A program made the translations under genes and the position numbers. A stretch of DNA of 64,000 nucleotides from Triticum aestivum (taxonomy: Eukaryota; Streptophyta; Magnoliopsida; Poales; Poaceae): NCBI RefSeq assembly GCF_018294505.1, contig NC_057810.1, positions 202,006,773 to 202,070,772 of the forward strand, written 5' to 3'. Below are positions 9,849 to 20,031 of the stretch, one piece after another (the stretch's first letter is position 1; every line of letters starts with the position of its first letter). The notes under the pieces were generated by a model, which was not told the origin of the DNA, made no database searches, and was given only the letters and a program-made list of their open reading frames with translations.

Positions 9849-10071
9849 CACTGCGCCGGCGTTAATGGTCGCCCCGTACTGCGCCGGATTAATGGATTCA
9901 TCTCATTAGGGTTTAGTACGTGTGGGCCCGCCCTCCTCCTCACGCGGCGTACACCACCCACGTACGGGCGTACAGCGGGCCGTACGGCCACATACGGCCA
10001 CGCGCCTCGCTACGCCGCGGTACGCCGCCCCCATCTAAATTTCTCATCCTACCCCTACTCACTTATCCTCA
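9849..10071. other. GC-rich DNA flanking the CACTA terminus
   Basis: A short direct repeat, ACTGCGCCGG then TTAATGG, occurs at about 9850 and 9878. Bases 9950-10030 repeat TACGG/TACGC motifs. No gene is supported. Confidence 0.4.
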
Positions 10072-10345
10072 CGAAAGGGTATTTTCTAATCTGGACAGTT
10101 GATGTGTCGAGGAGGTTGTACCGAAGAAGTGTTTCCGTCCATAATTTTTTGCCTTCTTGTTGATCACAGAGTTGACTCCATGAAGAGTTTGGCCTGTATT
10201 CCATATGCGCCTAAGACACCTCGGGGAAACATACAAGAGTTGTGCCAATTGTTTGGGAAGACCATGCTTCAACCTACCATTACCATTTCTCGCCAGAATC
10301 TGTGTCTATATGTTGCGCTTGCAGTCGTCAGAATACCATGTCCTC
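10072..10345 (-). pseudogene. Mariner-like transposase remnant (HTH region)
   Basis: Read on the minus strand, the frame contains ILARNGNGRLKHG, then PKQLAQLLYVSPRCLRRIWN and, further on, NKKAKNYGRK. This order resembles the N-terminal helix-turn-helix region of plant mariner-like (Osmar/Soymar type) transposases: a basic segment, an IL-R-NG-L motif, a V-S-x-R-x-x-RIW helix and a K-x-C/Y-GRK segment. At least one in-frame TAG interrupts it, just before the IL motif, and the DDD catalytic part is not found. It is therefore a fragment. A Gly/Arg-rich ORF lies upstream on the same strand, and the two could once have been exons of one gene, but nothing proves this. Confidence 0.5.
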
Positions 10346-10625
10346 CTTACGATGTTTCCGAAATGATCTGCATACAAATGATCACAGTATTTAGTTCATT
10401 GCTTATTGTTTTGAACTTTACAGCTACTGTTTCACTTCACATTACTCACATCCGTTTTGTCACTTGTTGTGCATGATTAGCTAGGCTAACCATCAGCCAA
10501 CTATACACTATGTACTCCCTAACCATCAGAGATTATGAACTAATGCAAGCTCTAACGTGACAACCTTAACCAGTACTCATGCATGCAAAACCGAAGCTAA
10601 CACATAAATGGAGATAAAAACTTAC
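10346..10625. other. Non-coding stretch between the two minus-strand reading frames
   Basis: AT-rich DNA without a convincing ORF. On the minus strand it begins with GTAAGT (complement of 10620-10625), a strong splice-donor sequence immediately after the Gly/Arg-rich frame, so it may be an intron of that gene. Confidence 0.4.
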
Positions 10626-11343
10626 TGAGATCAACGCCCTCGCCGTTCGTGCCGTCGACCGGTTCATCCTCGTCGCCAGCCGTGCTCGACGAACCACCCA
10701 TGCCGGAGGTATCACCCCCCGTGCCAGAACTGCTGCCCGCACCATCCGTGTCGTGGCGCGCTCCGGAGGTGTCACCTCCCGTGCCAGAGCTGCTGCCCGC
10801 ACCGTCCGTGTCGTGGCGCGCTCCGGAGGTGTCACCTCCCGTGCCAGAGCTGCTGGACCTTGCCGTGGGATAAATCCACGTAGCATCTCCGATGCCCACA
10901 GTTCGTTCAACAGCGCGCCCGAAACCATCACGACCCATGACGATGCCACGGCCTCGACCAGTAAGACCAAGGCTGCCAGCACAGCGTCCCCTGCTAGTCT
11001 GATTGAAGCTGCCGTGCCCACTGCCGGCCTGATTGAAGCCGCCGTGCCCGCTGCTGGCCTGCTCGAAGTTGTGCCCGCGGCCGGCCAAACCGAGACGCCC
11101 GCCGTTTCTTCCGCCACCTCGTCCAATATTGCTCGAGGAAGCCCGTGCCTCGAAGCCACCTCGTCCGCGGCCGACCAACCCGAGGGCGGCATGCCCACGT
11201 CCGGCTCGTGCGGCGCTGGACGAGGTCTGGCCGGCGCGCCAACCTTTGGTAATCACGCGCCCGACGAGGCCGAGCGTCCCTCGTCCGGCGGCTCTAGTGC
11301 TGCTGTGGACGCTACTAATCAACGCGTCCTTCTTATTTTTCAA
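10626..11343 (-). CDS. Gly/Arg/Ser-rich hypothetical ORF (partial)
   Basis: A minus-strand open frame of about 239 codons has no early ATG, so the true start may lie in an unseen exon. It repeats LGLVGRG, LGLAGRG and LGLTGRG along with RGRG and GRGGG motifs, typical of RGG-type RNA-binding low-complexity regions. It then carries two and a half copies of a 20-residue unit (SSSGTGGDTSGARHDTDGAG). After an acidic end (DEDEPVDGTNGEGVDL) the frame meets GTAAGT, a consensus splice donor. I do not recognise the protein. High GC and short repeats can keep frames open by chance, so coding status is uncertain; the long antisense frames here are probably shadows. Confidence 0.4.
10703..10856 (-). repeat. 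60-bp tandem repeat inside the Gly-rich ORF
   Basis: Units start near 10703, 10763 and 10823. The last two copies are almost identical, which indicates recent duplication. The unit length is a multiple of three, so the frame is kept. Confidence 0.85.
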
Positions 11344-11755
11344 AATTCCGACTTATCCTTACCAGTTTCGGAATTACAAAATTAAAATTTATTATTAATA
11401 AAAAAATCGGCGCGTGAAAGGGGGGACAGAGAGAGAGAGCTGTGTGCGGGATTAAAAATTGCTCTTTGCGGGGGAGCGAGGGGAAGTGAGGGAGTTTGTT
11501 TGTTGTTCGCGGCGGGAGTAAAAATGTGCGGGATTATCGAAGGGTTTTACACGCGGGGTGTTAATGTTCACTGTAAACGAAAAAAAGAGTTGGATGGCAA
11601 AGCACAGATTAAATTCTACCTAGGTATCTGTAATCTGAGATAGTGGCCTTGTATACAAAACGAAGCGAGTAAATTGAATGATTTCCACCTAAAACAGACA
11701 CAAGTCATGAAAAGTTCCACATGTTTGATTAAACAAAAGGGGACTTGGCATTTAT
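11344..11755. other. Unassigned DNA
   Basis: Mixed sequence with a GA run (about 11428) and G-rich stretches. On the minus strand it would lie upstream of the Gly-rich frame and may hold its promoter. No gene is seen. Confidence 0.4.
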
Positions 11756-12328
11756 TTAACATAGCAAAAGTTTGTCATAGTCTAAATCTTCATCGGCCGT
11801 GGGCACATATGCGTCCCACGTCCTACTCTTTCGCGGACGTGGCTGGTTCCGTCTCCCACGTCCTACCCTGCCTTGGAGTTCGCCAGCTGGCCGTGGACAG
11901 TTCGGTCTCCCGCATCCTACTTTTCGTTGGAGTCCATCGCCTAGCCGTGGACATGGACGATTCCGTCTCCCACGTCCTACTTTTCGTCGTAGTCTGGCGC
12001 GGTGCCGCCTGGTTGTGGACGGTCTGGCTTCGTGGTCATTGCGCAAAGGCGTGAACGACAAGGAACTGCGACGTTGGCAGCGTTCCAGTCCATGATCGCA
12101 TGTGCCATCGCCGCGTCCACCTCCACCGTGAGCTAGCTGTCGAACAGGACGCCGCACTCCACTTCCATGATGCGCAGCCGCTACCGCTCAGCACGGATGG
12201 TGCAGGCGTTGCACGTTAACTCGTTGCTTATCCACAAAGGCCAGGTTCTCCGCCACCTCCTTGTTCGCCCGCTCGCCGGTGCTGCTTGAGAAGTTGCAGG
12301 CAAGGCGGAGGTGCATAGTCAGACGAGT
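11756..12328 (-). pseudogene. Decayed repeat-containing protein gene, minus strand
   Basis: Minus-strand frames hold protein-like pieces broken by stops and frame changes: GERANKEVAENLAFVDKQR (near 12290-12235), IMEVECGVLFDS then VDAAMAHAIMDWNAANVAVP (near 12150-12070). Downstream are three or four copies of a unit of about 57 bp (11810-12020) that reads DYDEK/DSNEK, stop, D-V/A-GDG/R-x-VH in one frame. The stop sits at the same place in three copies. An alternative frame reads RRKVGRGRRNRPCPR-like repeats without stops. I do not recognise the family; similar repeat-associated fragments seem common in Triticeae DNA. It is cut on one side by an assembly gap. Confidence 0.4.
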
Positions 12329-12476
12329 NNNNNNNNNNNNNNNNNNNNNNNNNNNNNNNNNNNNNNNNNNNNNNNNNNNNNNNNNNNNNNNNNNNNNNNN
12401 NNNNNNNNNNNNNNNNNNNNNNNNNNNNNNNNNNNNNNNNNNNNNNNNNNNNNNNNNNNNNNNNNNNNNNNNNNNN
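12329..12476. other. Assembly gap (148 N)
   Basis: Run of undetermined bases within the decayed minus-strand gene region. Confidence 1.
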
Positions 12477-12819
12477 GTGGATAACCCAACCAAGTATGGC
12501 GGCTTGATCTAAAGAAAGTGAATGCCTAAATTGTGAAGTTGGTAATTATTGTTCCTACTTTCAAAACTAAACGTACATGAAATAAAAGAATGCTTCCAAT
12601 CTCTAATCTCGATGATACCCATTCCATGAGCTGCATATGATCCATTTTGGATGTCCTTCACCACTGACTTGCAATTAGATGCGACATATAAATTTTGAAT
12701 GACAAGATCATGGCACTATAGTTGTAGTATTGGATTGTAACTTGTGATTAATTAGTAGTGTTGGTCATCATTAGCAGACCCAACAACTGGGAAAAAGAAA
12801 TAAAGAAGAGAAAAAAGGG
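12477..12819. other. Unassigned AT-rich DNA
   Basis: No ORF, inverted repeat or known element end is visible. Confidence 0.4.
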
Positions 12820-12890
12820 CTTGCGTGGGGTTCAAACCTTATATTTGCCCTTCTAGCCAGTGAGCCATCGCTCAATTCGTGTTAAGTAAG
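12820..12890 (-). repeat. Second tRNA-like relic (A and B box)
   Basis: The minus strand reads TGGCTCACTGG, a good match to the Pol III A box, followed about 18 bases later by GGTTTGAACCCC, one base from a B box. The arms between them do not fold as a tRNA. It differs in sequence from the relic at 334-405, so the two are separate tRNA-derived insertions or SINE heads. Confidence 0.4.
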
Positions 12891-12929
12891 TAGGGCGCGC
12901 ACAACTTGAAGTAACAGGAATTCCACTAG

Positions 12930-13765
12930 CTTTTTAGGTTTTCTTTTCTTGTTTTTCACCGGTTTTATTCGTTTATTTTCTCCACTTTACTGGTTTCTTT
13001 TTTTTTCATTGGTATTCTTTGGTTCATTCTCGGTTTTCAATTTTTTTTTCTTTTCTTTTATTTTTCTCTATTTTTTCTTCAGGATTTTTTGTTTCTTTCT
13101 CGGGTTTTCATCCTTTTCTTTTTCCCCTAGGTTTCAATGATTTTCCATATAAATTTTAAGTATATATCTAATACATTTTTCTAATACATGTTTACCATCT
13201 TTCAAATACAAGTTTAACATTTTTCAAATACATGGTCAACCTTTTCTCTATACACATTTTTTGACAGTTCTCAAATCCTTGGTTAACATTTTTCAAATAC
13301 AAGATTAACATTTTTTGAATACATAGTCAACATTTTTCCTAAACACTTTTAACATTGTCCTAAATGCTTGATTGAATTTTTTTAAATAAAAGATTAACAT
13401 TTTTTAATACATGGTCAATATTTTTCCATACATAGTTAACATTTTCCAAATGCTTGATTAAAGATATCCAAATACTTGTTCAATATTCAACTGCTTGATC
13501 AACATTTTTTTATATAAATGATAAAAAAATCATCATTTTTAATACTTGGTCAACATTTTCTCTCTACACATCTAACATTTTTTTCAAATGCTTGACTAAT
13601 ATTTTTCACATGCTTAATTAACATTTTTCAAAATTTTCAACTGCTTGATTATCATTTTTTATAATACGTGATCAATGTTTCTCAAACACATTGTGTTTTT
13701 TATACATTTTTCGTATACGTTTAACATTTTCAAATGCTTGGTCAACATATTTCAAATGTTTTCTG
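12930..13765. repeat. T-rich tract followed by degenerate ~30-bp repeats
   Basis: Bases 12930-13140 are a pyrimidine-rich tract. From 13150 to about 13765 the motif AACATTTTTCAAATAC (variants ATGGTCAACATTTTT and CTTGATTAACATTT) recurs about every 30 bases, roughly 20 times. Such arrays are frequent in Triticeae intergenic DNA. No coding potential is seen. Confidence 0.7.

Positions 13766-13769
<4 letters not shown>

Positions 13770-13809
<40 letters not shown>
13770..13809. repeat. (AT)n microsatellite
   Basis: About 19 uninterrupted TA dinucleotides, just before an A-rich stretch and the assembly gap. Confidence 0.95.
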
Positions 13810-13814
<5 letters not shown>

Positions 13815-13850
13815 AAAGGTAAAAAATAAAGCAAAAAACAAAAACAGAAA

Positions 13851-14249
13851 NNNNNNNNNNNNNNNNNNNNNNNNNNNNNNNNNNNNNNNNNNNNNNNNNN
13901 NNNNNNNNNNNNNNNNNNNNNNNNNNNNNNNNNNNNNNNNNNNNNNNNNNNNNNNNNNNNNNNNNNNNNNNNNNNNNNNNNNNNNNNNNNNNNNNNNNNN
14001 NNNNNNNNNNNNNNNNNNNNNNNNNNNNNNNNNNNNNNNNNNNNNNNNNNNNNNNNNNNNNNNNNNNNNNNNNNNNNNNNNNNNNNNNNNNNNNNNNNNN
14101 NNNNNNNNNNNNNNNNNNNNNNNNNNNNNNNNNNNNNNNNNNNNNNNNNNNNNNNNNNNNNNNNNNNNNNNNNNNNNNNNNNNNNNNNNNNNNNNNNNNN
14201 NNNNNNNNNNNNNNNNNNNNNNNNNNNNNNNNNNNNNNNNNNNNNNNNN
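13851..14249. other. Assembly gap (399 N)
   Basis: Run of undetermined bases between A-rich flanks. Confidence 1.
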
Positions 14250-14562
14250 AAACCAGAAAAACGAGGCTGTGGCCTCTAGCATTCCTGGGCCGGCCAATTT
14301 GCTCTCCCCTTCAGCGAGGGTTCCCTAGGTACCGGTCTCGCCGAACGCGAGATATAGGGGCGCCCTTAGTTCCATTCCGATCACCTTTTTCTGCTTTTCT
14401 TCGGTTCATGCTAGGATTAGCCTTTGTTCCGTTTGGGCAAACTGCCTCTAGTTGCTTTCTTTTTCCTTATTCTCTTCTTTCCTTCTTTCTGTTCACTTCA
14501 TTCTGTTAGGTTCATTCCTTTTGTTTTCAAACAATTCTTTTTATCATACACCATATATTTAA
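14250..14562. other. Unassigned repeat-like DNA
   Basis: Contains GCGAGATATAGGGGCGCC and a T-rich tail, resembling anonymous Triticeae repeats. No gene is seen. Confidence 0.4.
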
Positions 14563-14631
14563 TACTCCCTCTGTGCTGAATTACTTGTCTTAGATTTGTC
14601 TAAATATGGATGTATCTAAATGGAAGTAATA
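14563..14631 (+). mobile_element. Stowaway-like MITE end (left)
   Basis: TACTCCCTCTGTGCTGAATT, then ACTTGTC and GGATGTATCTA, match the opening half of Triticeae Stowaway MITEs. The matching right half does not follow directly; the sequence instead runs into a tandem duplication. It is a truncated or disrupted copy. Confidence 0.6.
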
Positions 14632-14837
14632 TATTTTAGAGATACATGAAAACCTAATTTATCTTTAGAGTTCATGTATTTAATTGAGAAGTGTCCATAT
14701 GCTCCAAAAATACATTCATGTTTTTTTAGGAAACGTGTATTTTAGAGATACATGAAAACCTAATTTATCTTTAATGTTCATGTATTTCAATGTAAAGTGT
14801 CTATATGCTTCAAAAATATATTCTTGTTTTCTAGAAA
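14632..14837. repeat. Tandem duplication, about 106 bp x 2
   Basis: Two copies start at about 14632 and 14738 with TATTTTAGAGATACATGAAA and both continue through AACCTAATTTATCTTTA and a TCCAAAAATA-like phrase. The copies differ at several sites. Confidence 0.8.
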
Positions 14838-15510
14838 AACATGCAACTTTATAAAAGTTGTCTGTATATTTTAGAAAAATGATTATTACATATTTAAAGA
14901 ATATTCACCAAGTATTACAAAATTGTATTTGCATTGCAGAACTGTTCATTGCGTGTTAAATATAATTTCTTAAGAAAATATTCATTATTTATTTCAAAAA
15001 AAATCAGATAATATAATGAAAAAACTATATTTTTAGTGTTCATTGTGTATTTAAAAATGTTATTCACGTGTTCTGGAAAATGCTTAACATGTATAAGAAA
15101 GTTAGATTTATACAAAAATGTACAATGTGTATGAAAAATGTAATCATGTATTCGAAAATGTTAAACATGTATAAAATAGTTTCATATGTATAAAAAATGT
15201 ACAATATGTATACAAAGTGTAGACATCAAAACTTAGATATGAAAAAAATTCATGTACCCAAAAAATGTTAACGTGCATAAGAAAAATGTTTCTTTTGTAC
15301 ACAAAAAATGCACAATCGGTATATATGTAAAAGAATCATGTATTTGAAAATTTTAGAAATGTATAGGAATATAATTTTCTTATGTATATGAAAAATATAC
15401 AATGTATATGCAAAAAGGTAGACATAAAAAATATGTGTTTAAAAAATATTAACCGTGTATTAAAATGATCCTAATGTATAGAAATAATGCAGAATGTGGA
15501 ATCAACAAAT
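14838..15510. repeat. AT-rich DNA with degenerate ATGTATAAAAAATGTAC-like repeats
   Basis: Phrases such as GTATAAAAAATGTACAATAT recur with many changes. No ORF looks real. The style mirrors the array at 13150-13765 but on the opposite strand. Confidence 0.55.
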
Positions 15511-15570
15511 TAGATTGAACTAAGCTTTGTTCAAAACCGTGACACTTATTTTACTAGATTGGAGGAAATA
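15511..15570 (-). mobile_element. Stowaway-like MITE end (right)
   Basis: Read on the minus strand it starts TATTTCCTCCAATCTAGT then AAATAAGTGTCACGG, close to the AAATAAGTGTC end of Stowaway MITEs. Its inner part differs from the end at 14563, so the two ends probably come from different insertions and not one 1-kb element. Confidence 0.5.
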
Positions 15571-15773
15571 CGTTTCAGTCATCTCGCACGGTGTCCATGT
15601 GTTGGATGCGTAGCCACCGGTGCGTGATCACCTACCGACGGATCCAGCCGATACAGCACTTCATACGTACGCACGGACATGTCGAAGGTGGAATTGCATG
15701 TGAACACGGCAAGGCTGTACGCGGCAGCACCGACCTGACACAATCATTCAAGGCGATCGATCGACGACGGCAC
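15571..15773. other. Unassigned DNA
   Basis: Single-copy-like mixed sequence that continues on the other side of the fold-back element at 16768. No gene is seen. Confidence 0.35.
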
Positions 15774-15782
15774 CCTGCCATG

Positions 15783-16758
15783 ATTTTTTTTGTTAAAAGA
15801 GACCACCTGCCGGGTTGAAATGATAAAAAAGATCACCTCTAGCTCAGAATGACAAAAAAGACCCCTCTCGCGGTGGGGGCAGGCACGCCAGGCGACACGT
15901 GGCGCCTGCCGCCACGGGCTGAGGCGGCCGGCCCCGCCGCCAAGCTGCCAGGCGGCCAGTCGCTGCCAACAGCATCCTCAGCGTGGGACGAAACGGAGCG
16001 GTGTGTGGTGGGCCACGCCGCCACCGGTTTTGGCGGCCGGCTCTGTAGCTCTGCACTGCTGCTGCTGCAAAGTGGGAAGAGAGGGTGGGCCATGCCGCCA
16101 CGACTTCTGGCGGCTGCACTGCGATGCTGCGCACGGGTCACACTGTTGTTCTCCACATGCACGAGAAAAGCAACTAAATAATGGAATCGAGCTTTGTACT
16201 GGTGCATCATACCCGGCTAGCTAGCCGCTTGCTTCCCCGTCTAACCTGGCACTAACTAGTGTACAAGAACCACTTAGCCACCCAACAGCGACGGCCCCGT
16301 GGTTTTTAAATAGCACTAACAGGGGGGAGGGGGCATCCTTAAACCGGGAGGCAGACACATGCAGCCTTTTTCTTTAAGCTTTGCCTTGCCACGGGCGGTG
16401 ATGATCACTGGATAGCACAACAGTGCGGCCGCCAGAAGCAACGGCGGCATGGCCCACTCTCTCTTCCCACTTTGCAGCAGCAGGAGTGCAGAGCTACAGA
16501 GGCGGCCGCCTGAACAGATGGCGCATGGCCCACCACACACCCCTCCGTTTCGTCCCACGCTGAGGATGCCGTTGGCAGCGACTGGCCGCCTGGCAGCTTG
16601 GCGGCGGGGCCGGCCGCCGCAGCCCGTGGCGGCAGGCGCCACGTGTCGCCTGGCGCGCCTGCCGCCACCGCTAGGGGGGTCTTTTTTGTCACTCTGAGCT
16701 AGAGGTGGTCTTTTTTGTCATTTCAACCCGGCAGGTGGTCTCTTTTGACGAAAAAGCC
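15783..16758. mobile_element. Fold-back Mutator-like element with ~350-bp inverted arms
   Basis: The left arm (15783 to about 16135) and right arm (about 16410 to 16758) are inverted copies, starting with TTAAAAGAGACCACCTGCCG on the left and the matching complement on the right. The element is flanked by a perfect 9-bp direct repeat, CCTGCCATG, at 15774-15782 and 16759-16767. Nine-base duplications are characteristic of Mutator superfamily insertions. The arms are GC-rich and the 270-bp centre has no transposase, so the element is non-autonomous. Open frames in the arms encode the same peptide on opposite strands and are a by-product of the inverted repeat. A transcript would form a hairpin with roughly 350 paired bases. 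Confidence 0.88.
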
Positions 16759-16767
16759 CCTGCCATG

Positions 16768-17093
16768 GCAGGACGGACCGACGACGGCCTGCCGAGGCGA
16801 TGTATGGTCTACGTATGTTGACTTCTCACTTGACGGCATGGTTTGGCATGCATACGTACGTCGGTGCCTGTGCTCAGCTTAACCGCACGTACGTAATTTT
16901 GCCAAAAGTTTGACTTTTAGTTTGGTTCCGCAAAGTTCTTCCGTGATAAATAATGTGTAACCTCTGTGTTCGTACCATGACAAAGCATAAGAAAAAAGAA
17001 AGGGAAACGTTTACCGCCGGCAGTCCGCTGAGTCTTCAGCTGGACGCGTGGGCTGCTTTCGATCGCCCACATCCTGCGGCCGCACGCGCCCTG
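16768..17093. other. Unassigned DNA
   Basis: Contains repeated ACGTACGT-type motifs but no ORF or element end that I can identify. Confidence 0.35.
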
Positions 17094-17781
17094 TGTAAGT
17101 TCTAGTCGTCTAGGCCCACTACGAACCGTTCCTTGTTCTTTTCTTTTTCTCTCTCATGGTGGGTCGCATCTCTCTTCTCTCGCTCTCTTCTTCCTCCCAT
17201 TTTCTTCTTCTCTCTCCTGCGAACGATGTGCTGCAAGCTCAGGCCGCCATGTTGGAACCAGCGACACTTCTTGGGGACGAGACGAGCGTCAGGGCCTGTA
17301 GTGGGAAGCTGCAACCAGATCCCGACGGCTGCTGCAACCGGGGGCGGCCCATGATGCTAGACCGGGGTCCGGTGATGCTGAACCGTAGTCCACGATGCTG
17401 GAACCAGCAACCATGGTTGCTACTGATAGATCCTCTGGATCGGTGTAGGCTAGTGATTCCGATGAATCTACCTTCTGCCTGTCCAGACGAGCTCGATCCA
17501 GTGCCGGCCATGGTGATGTGGTGATGGCGGCGATGTGGACAGAGAGATGGCGAGCAAGTGGTGCTTCCCGTGAGCACCGCGCTAACCCTAGATCGGTAGG
17601 GCGTGTAGGTGGGGTTTGTGGCGGCGATGAACTTCGTTAGTCGTGCCCCGGCCCCACCTCTGTTAATATAGCACCGTCACAGGGGCCCACCAACCATAAT
17701 GGGTTGGGCGCCCCCGATCAAGGCGCATTGACCAAGGGCCTGGCAGGCCGTTTGGCCTACACAGAGGAGATCAACCTAACA
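17094..17781 (-). repeat. Element C, 3' LTR (Copia, minus strand; left border uncertain)
   Basis: The inner border is supported: on the minus strand a purine run is followed by TGTTAGGTTGATCTCC at 17781. The outer border was set at TGTGTAAG (17094) because it gives a TG...CA unit, but this is tentative since the partner LTR lies outside the window. Inside are degenerate GCTGCAACCGG / GCTGGAACCAG repeats (17310-17420) and a pyrimidine-rich tract. Confidence 0.5.
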
Positions 17782-17792
17782 TTCCCCCCCTT
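17782..17792 (-). other. Element C polypurine tract
   Basis: The minus strand reads AAGGGGGGGAA directly before the LTR start; this is the usual primer site for plus-strand DNA synthesis. Confidence 0.65.
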
Positions 17793-18305
17793 GATCTCAA
17801 CACTTTTAACCTTATACTTTCTAGTTTATTTGTTTCATCACATATTGGTACATAGAGCATGTTTCATCGTCACAGCTCAATTGCCGATAGGATCATTCAG
17901 CTACAACATACGTTTTGTTCAGAAACAAATTCTGTTCCTTTTGGGCCTATCCAGGAATCATAAGGCTTTCCCTTAAACCCATGTCGGCTAAGTGTTCCTT
18001 GAACACATTAGGTGGTAAGCCTTTCGCTAGCGAATCCGCAAGCATATCTTTTGTCCTTATATGCTCGAGACTTACAGTTTGATCCTGGATTTTATATTTC
18101 ACAACATAATACCTTATCTCTATTGTTTTGGCAGCATTACTCAACTTGTTGTTGTGAGCATAGAATACTGCGGGCTGGTTGTCACAGTACATCTTTAGTG
18201 GTTTGTGAATACAATCTACCACTTTCAAGTCGGGTGCAAATTTCTTTAGCCATATCGCCCGCCCCTTGGCTTCGAAGCATGCTATGAATTCTGCATACAT
18301 CATGG
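17793..18305 (-). pseudogene. Element C, Copia RNase H C-terminal part and 3' region
   Basis: From 18303 down to 17947 the minus strand encodes the end of a Copia RNase H: MMYAEFIACFEAKGRAIWLK, later MYCDNQPAV and IRTKDMLADSLAKGLP. The frame stops at 17947 and is followed by about 155 bases to the purine tract. The domain is cut at 18305 by insertion of element A. Its preceding half resumes at 35508 on the same strand. The 5-bp CATGG is present on both sides of A, so this and 35508-37154 were once contiguous. Confidence 0.85.
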
Positions 18306-20031
18306 TGTTGGAAATATGCCCTAGAGGCAATAATAAAAGGGTTATTATTATATTTCCTTGTTCATGATAATTGTCTTTTATTCATGCTATAACTGTATTA
18401 TCCGGAAATCCTAATACATGTGTGAATATATAGACCATAACATGTCCCTAGTGAGCCTCTAGTTGACTAGCTCGTTGGTCAACAGATAGTCATGGTTTCC
18501 TGACTATGGACATTAGATGTCATTGACAACGGGATCACATCATTAGGAGAATGATGTGATGGACAAGACCCAATCCTAAGCATAGCACAAGATCGTGTAG
18601 TTCGTTTTGCTAGAGCTTTTTCAATGTCAAGTATCTCTTCCTTAGACCATGAGATTGTGTAACTCCCGGATACCGTAAGAGTGCTTTGGGTGTACCAAAC
18701 GTCACAACGTAACTGGGTGACTATAAAGGTGCACTACAGGTATCTCCGAAAGTGTCTGTTGGGTTGATACGGATCGAGACTGGGATTTGTCACTCCGTAT
18801 GACGGAGAGGTATCTCTGGGCCCACTCGGTAATGCATCATCATAATGAGCTCAATGTGACCAAGTGTTTGGTCATGGGATCATGCATTATGGTACGAGTA
18901 AAGTGACTTGCCGGTAACGAGACTGAACGAGGTATTGGGATACCGACGATCAAGTCTCGGGCATGTAACGTACCAATTGACAAAGGGAATTGTATACGGG
19001 GTTGTTCGAATCCTCGACATTGTGGTTCATCCGATGAGATCATCGAGGAGCATGTGGGAGCCAACATGGGTATCCAGGTCCCACTGTTGGTTATTGCCCG
19101 AGAGCCGTCTCGGTCATGTCTACGTGTCTCCTGAACCCGTAGGGTCTACACACTTAAGGTTCGGTGACACTAGGGTTGTATGAATATGAGTATGCAGTAT
19201 ACCGAATGTTGTTCGGAGTCCCGGATGAGATCCCGGACGTCACGAGGAGTTCCGAAATGGTCTGGAGGTGAAGAATTATATATAGGAAGTGATATTTCGG
19301 CCATCGGGAGAGTTTCGGGGTCACCCGGTATTGTACCGGGACCACCGAAAGGGTCCCGGGGGTCCACCGGGTGGGGCCACCCATCCCGGAGGGCCCCAAG
19401 GGCTGAAGTGGGGAGGGGAACCAGCCCATAGTGGGCTGGTGCGCCCCCCTTGGCCCACCCCCTGCGCCTAGGGATTGAAACCCTAGGGTGGGGGGGGGGG
19501 CCACTTGCCTTGGGGGGTACTCCAACCCCCTTGGCCGCCGCCCCCTTGGGAGATTGGATCTCCCAGGGCCGGCGCCCCCTGGGGGCCTATATAAAGGGAG
19601 GGGGGAGGGGGCAGCCGCACCCTGAAGTTCTGGCGCCTCCCTCCCCCTGCTACACCTCTTCCTCCTCCGTCACGTGCTTGGCGAAGCCCTGCCGGAGTGC
19701 TCCTGTTCCACCACCATCACGCCGTTGTGCTGCTGCTGGAGCCATCATCATCAACCTCTCCTTCCCCCTTGCTAGATCAAGAAGGAGGAGACGTCATCCG
19801 CTCCGTACGTGTGTTGAACGCGGAGGTGCCGTCCGTTCGGCGCTAGGATCTCCGGTGATAGGATCACGACGAGAACGACTACTTCAACCCCGTTCTTTTG
19901 AACGCTTTCGCTCACGATCTACAAAGTGGTATGTAGATGCATCTCCCATGACTCGTGGCTTAGATGAACTCATAGATGGATCTTGGTGAAACCGTAGAAA
20001 TTTTTTTAATTTTCTGCAACGTTCTCCAACA
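18306..20031 (+). repeat. Element A 5' LTR
   Basis: Starts TGTTGGAAATATGCCCTAGA and ends CTGCAACGTTCTCCAACA. The promoter TATA box (TATATAAA) is at 19588-19595, inside a G-rich stretch. Compared with the LTRs of element B, the outer thirds are similar but the U3 section around 19170-19590 is clearly different. Confidence 0.95.
19588..19595 (+). promoter_or_regulatory. TATA box of element A 5' LTR
   Basis: TATATAAA follows a GC-rich U3 and precedes GGGAGGGGGGAGG. The equivalent in the 3' LTR is at 35067-35074. Confidence 0.7.

Noticed and set aside
10753..11385. 210-codon plus-strand Ala/Ser/Pro-rich frame
   Set aside because: Antisense of the Gly/Arg-rich frame; both could be composition effects, but the minus strand has a consensus splice donor at its end and RGG-type motifs.
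14563..15570. A single 1-kb Stowaway element bounded by the two MITE-like ends
   Set aside because: The two ends belong to different sequence types inside their first 30 bases and the middle is tandem or degenerate repeat; no TA target duplication could be confirmed for the pair.
15839..16692. Similar proteins encoded on both strands of 15839-16692
   Set aside because: They are the same GC-rich peptide read from the two arms of the inverted repeat; no transposase or host domain is seen.
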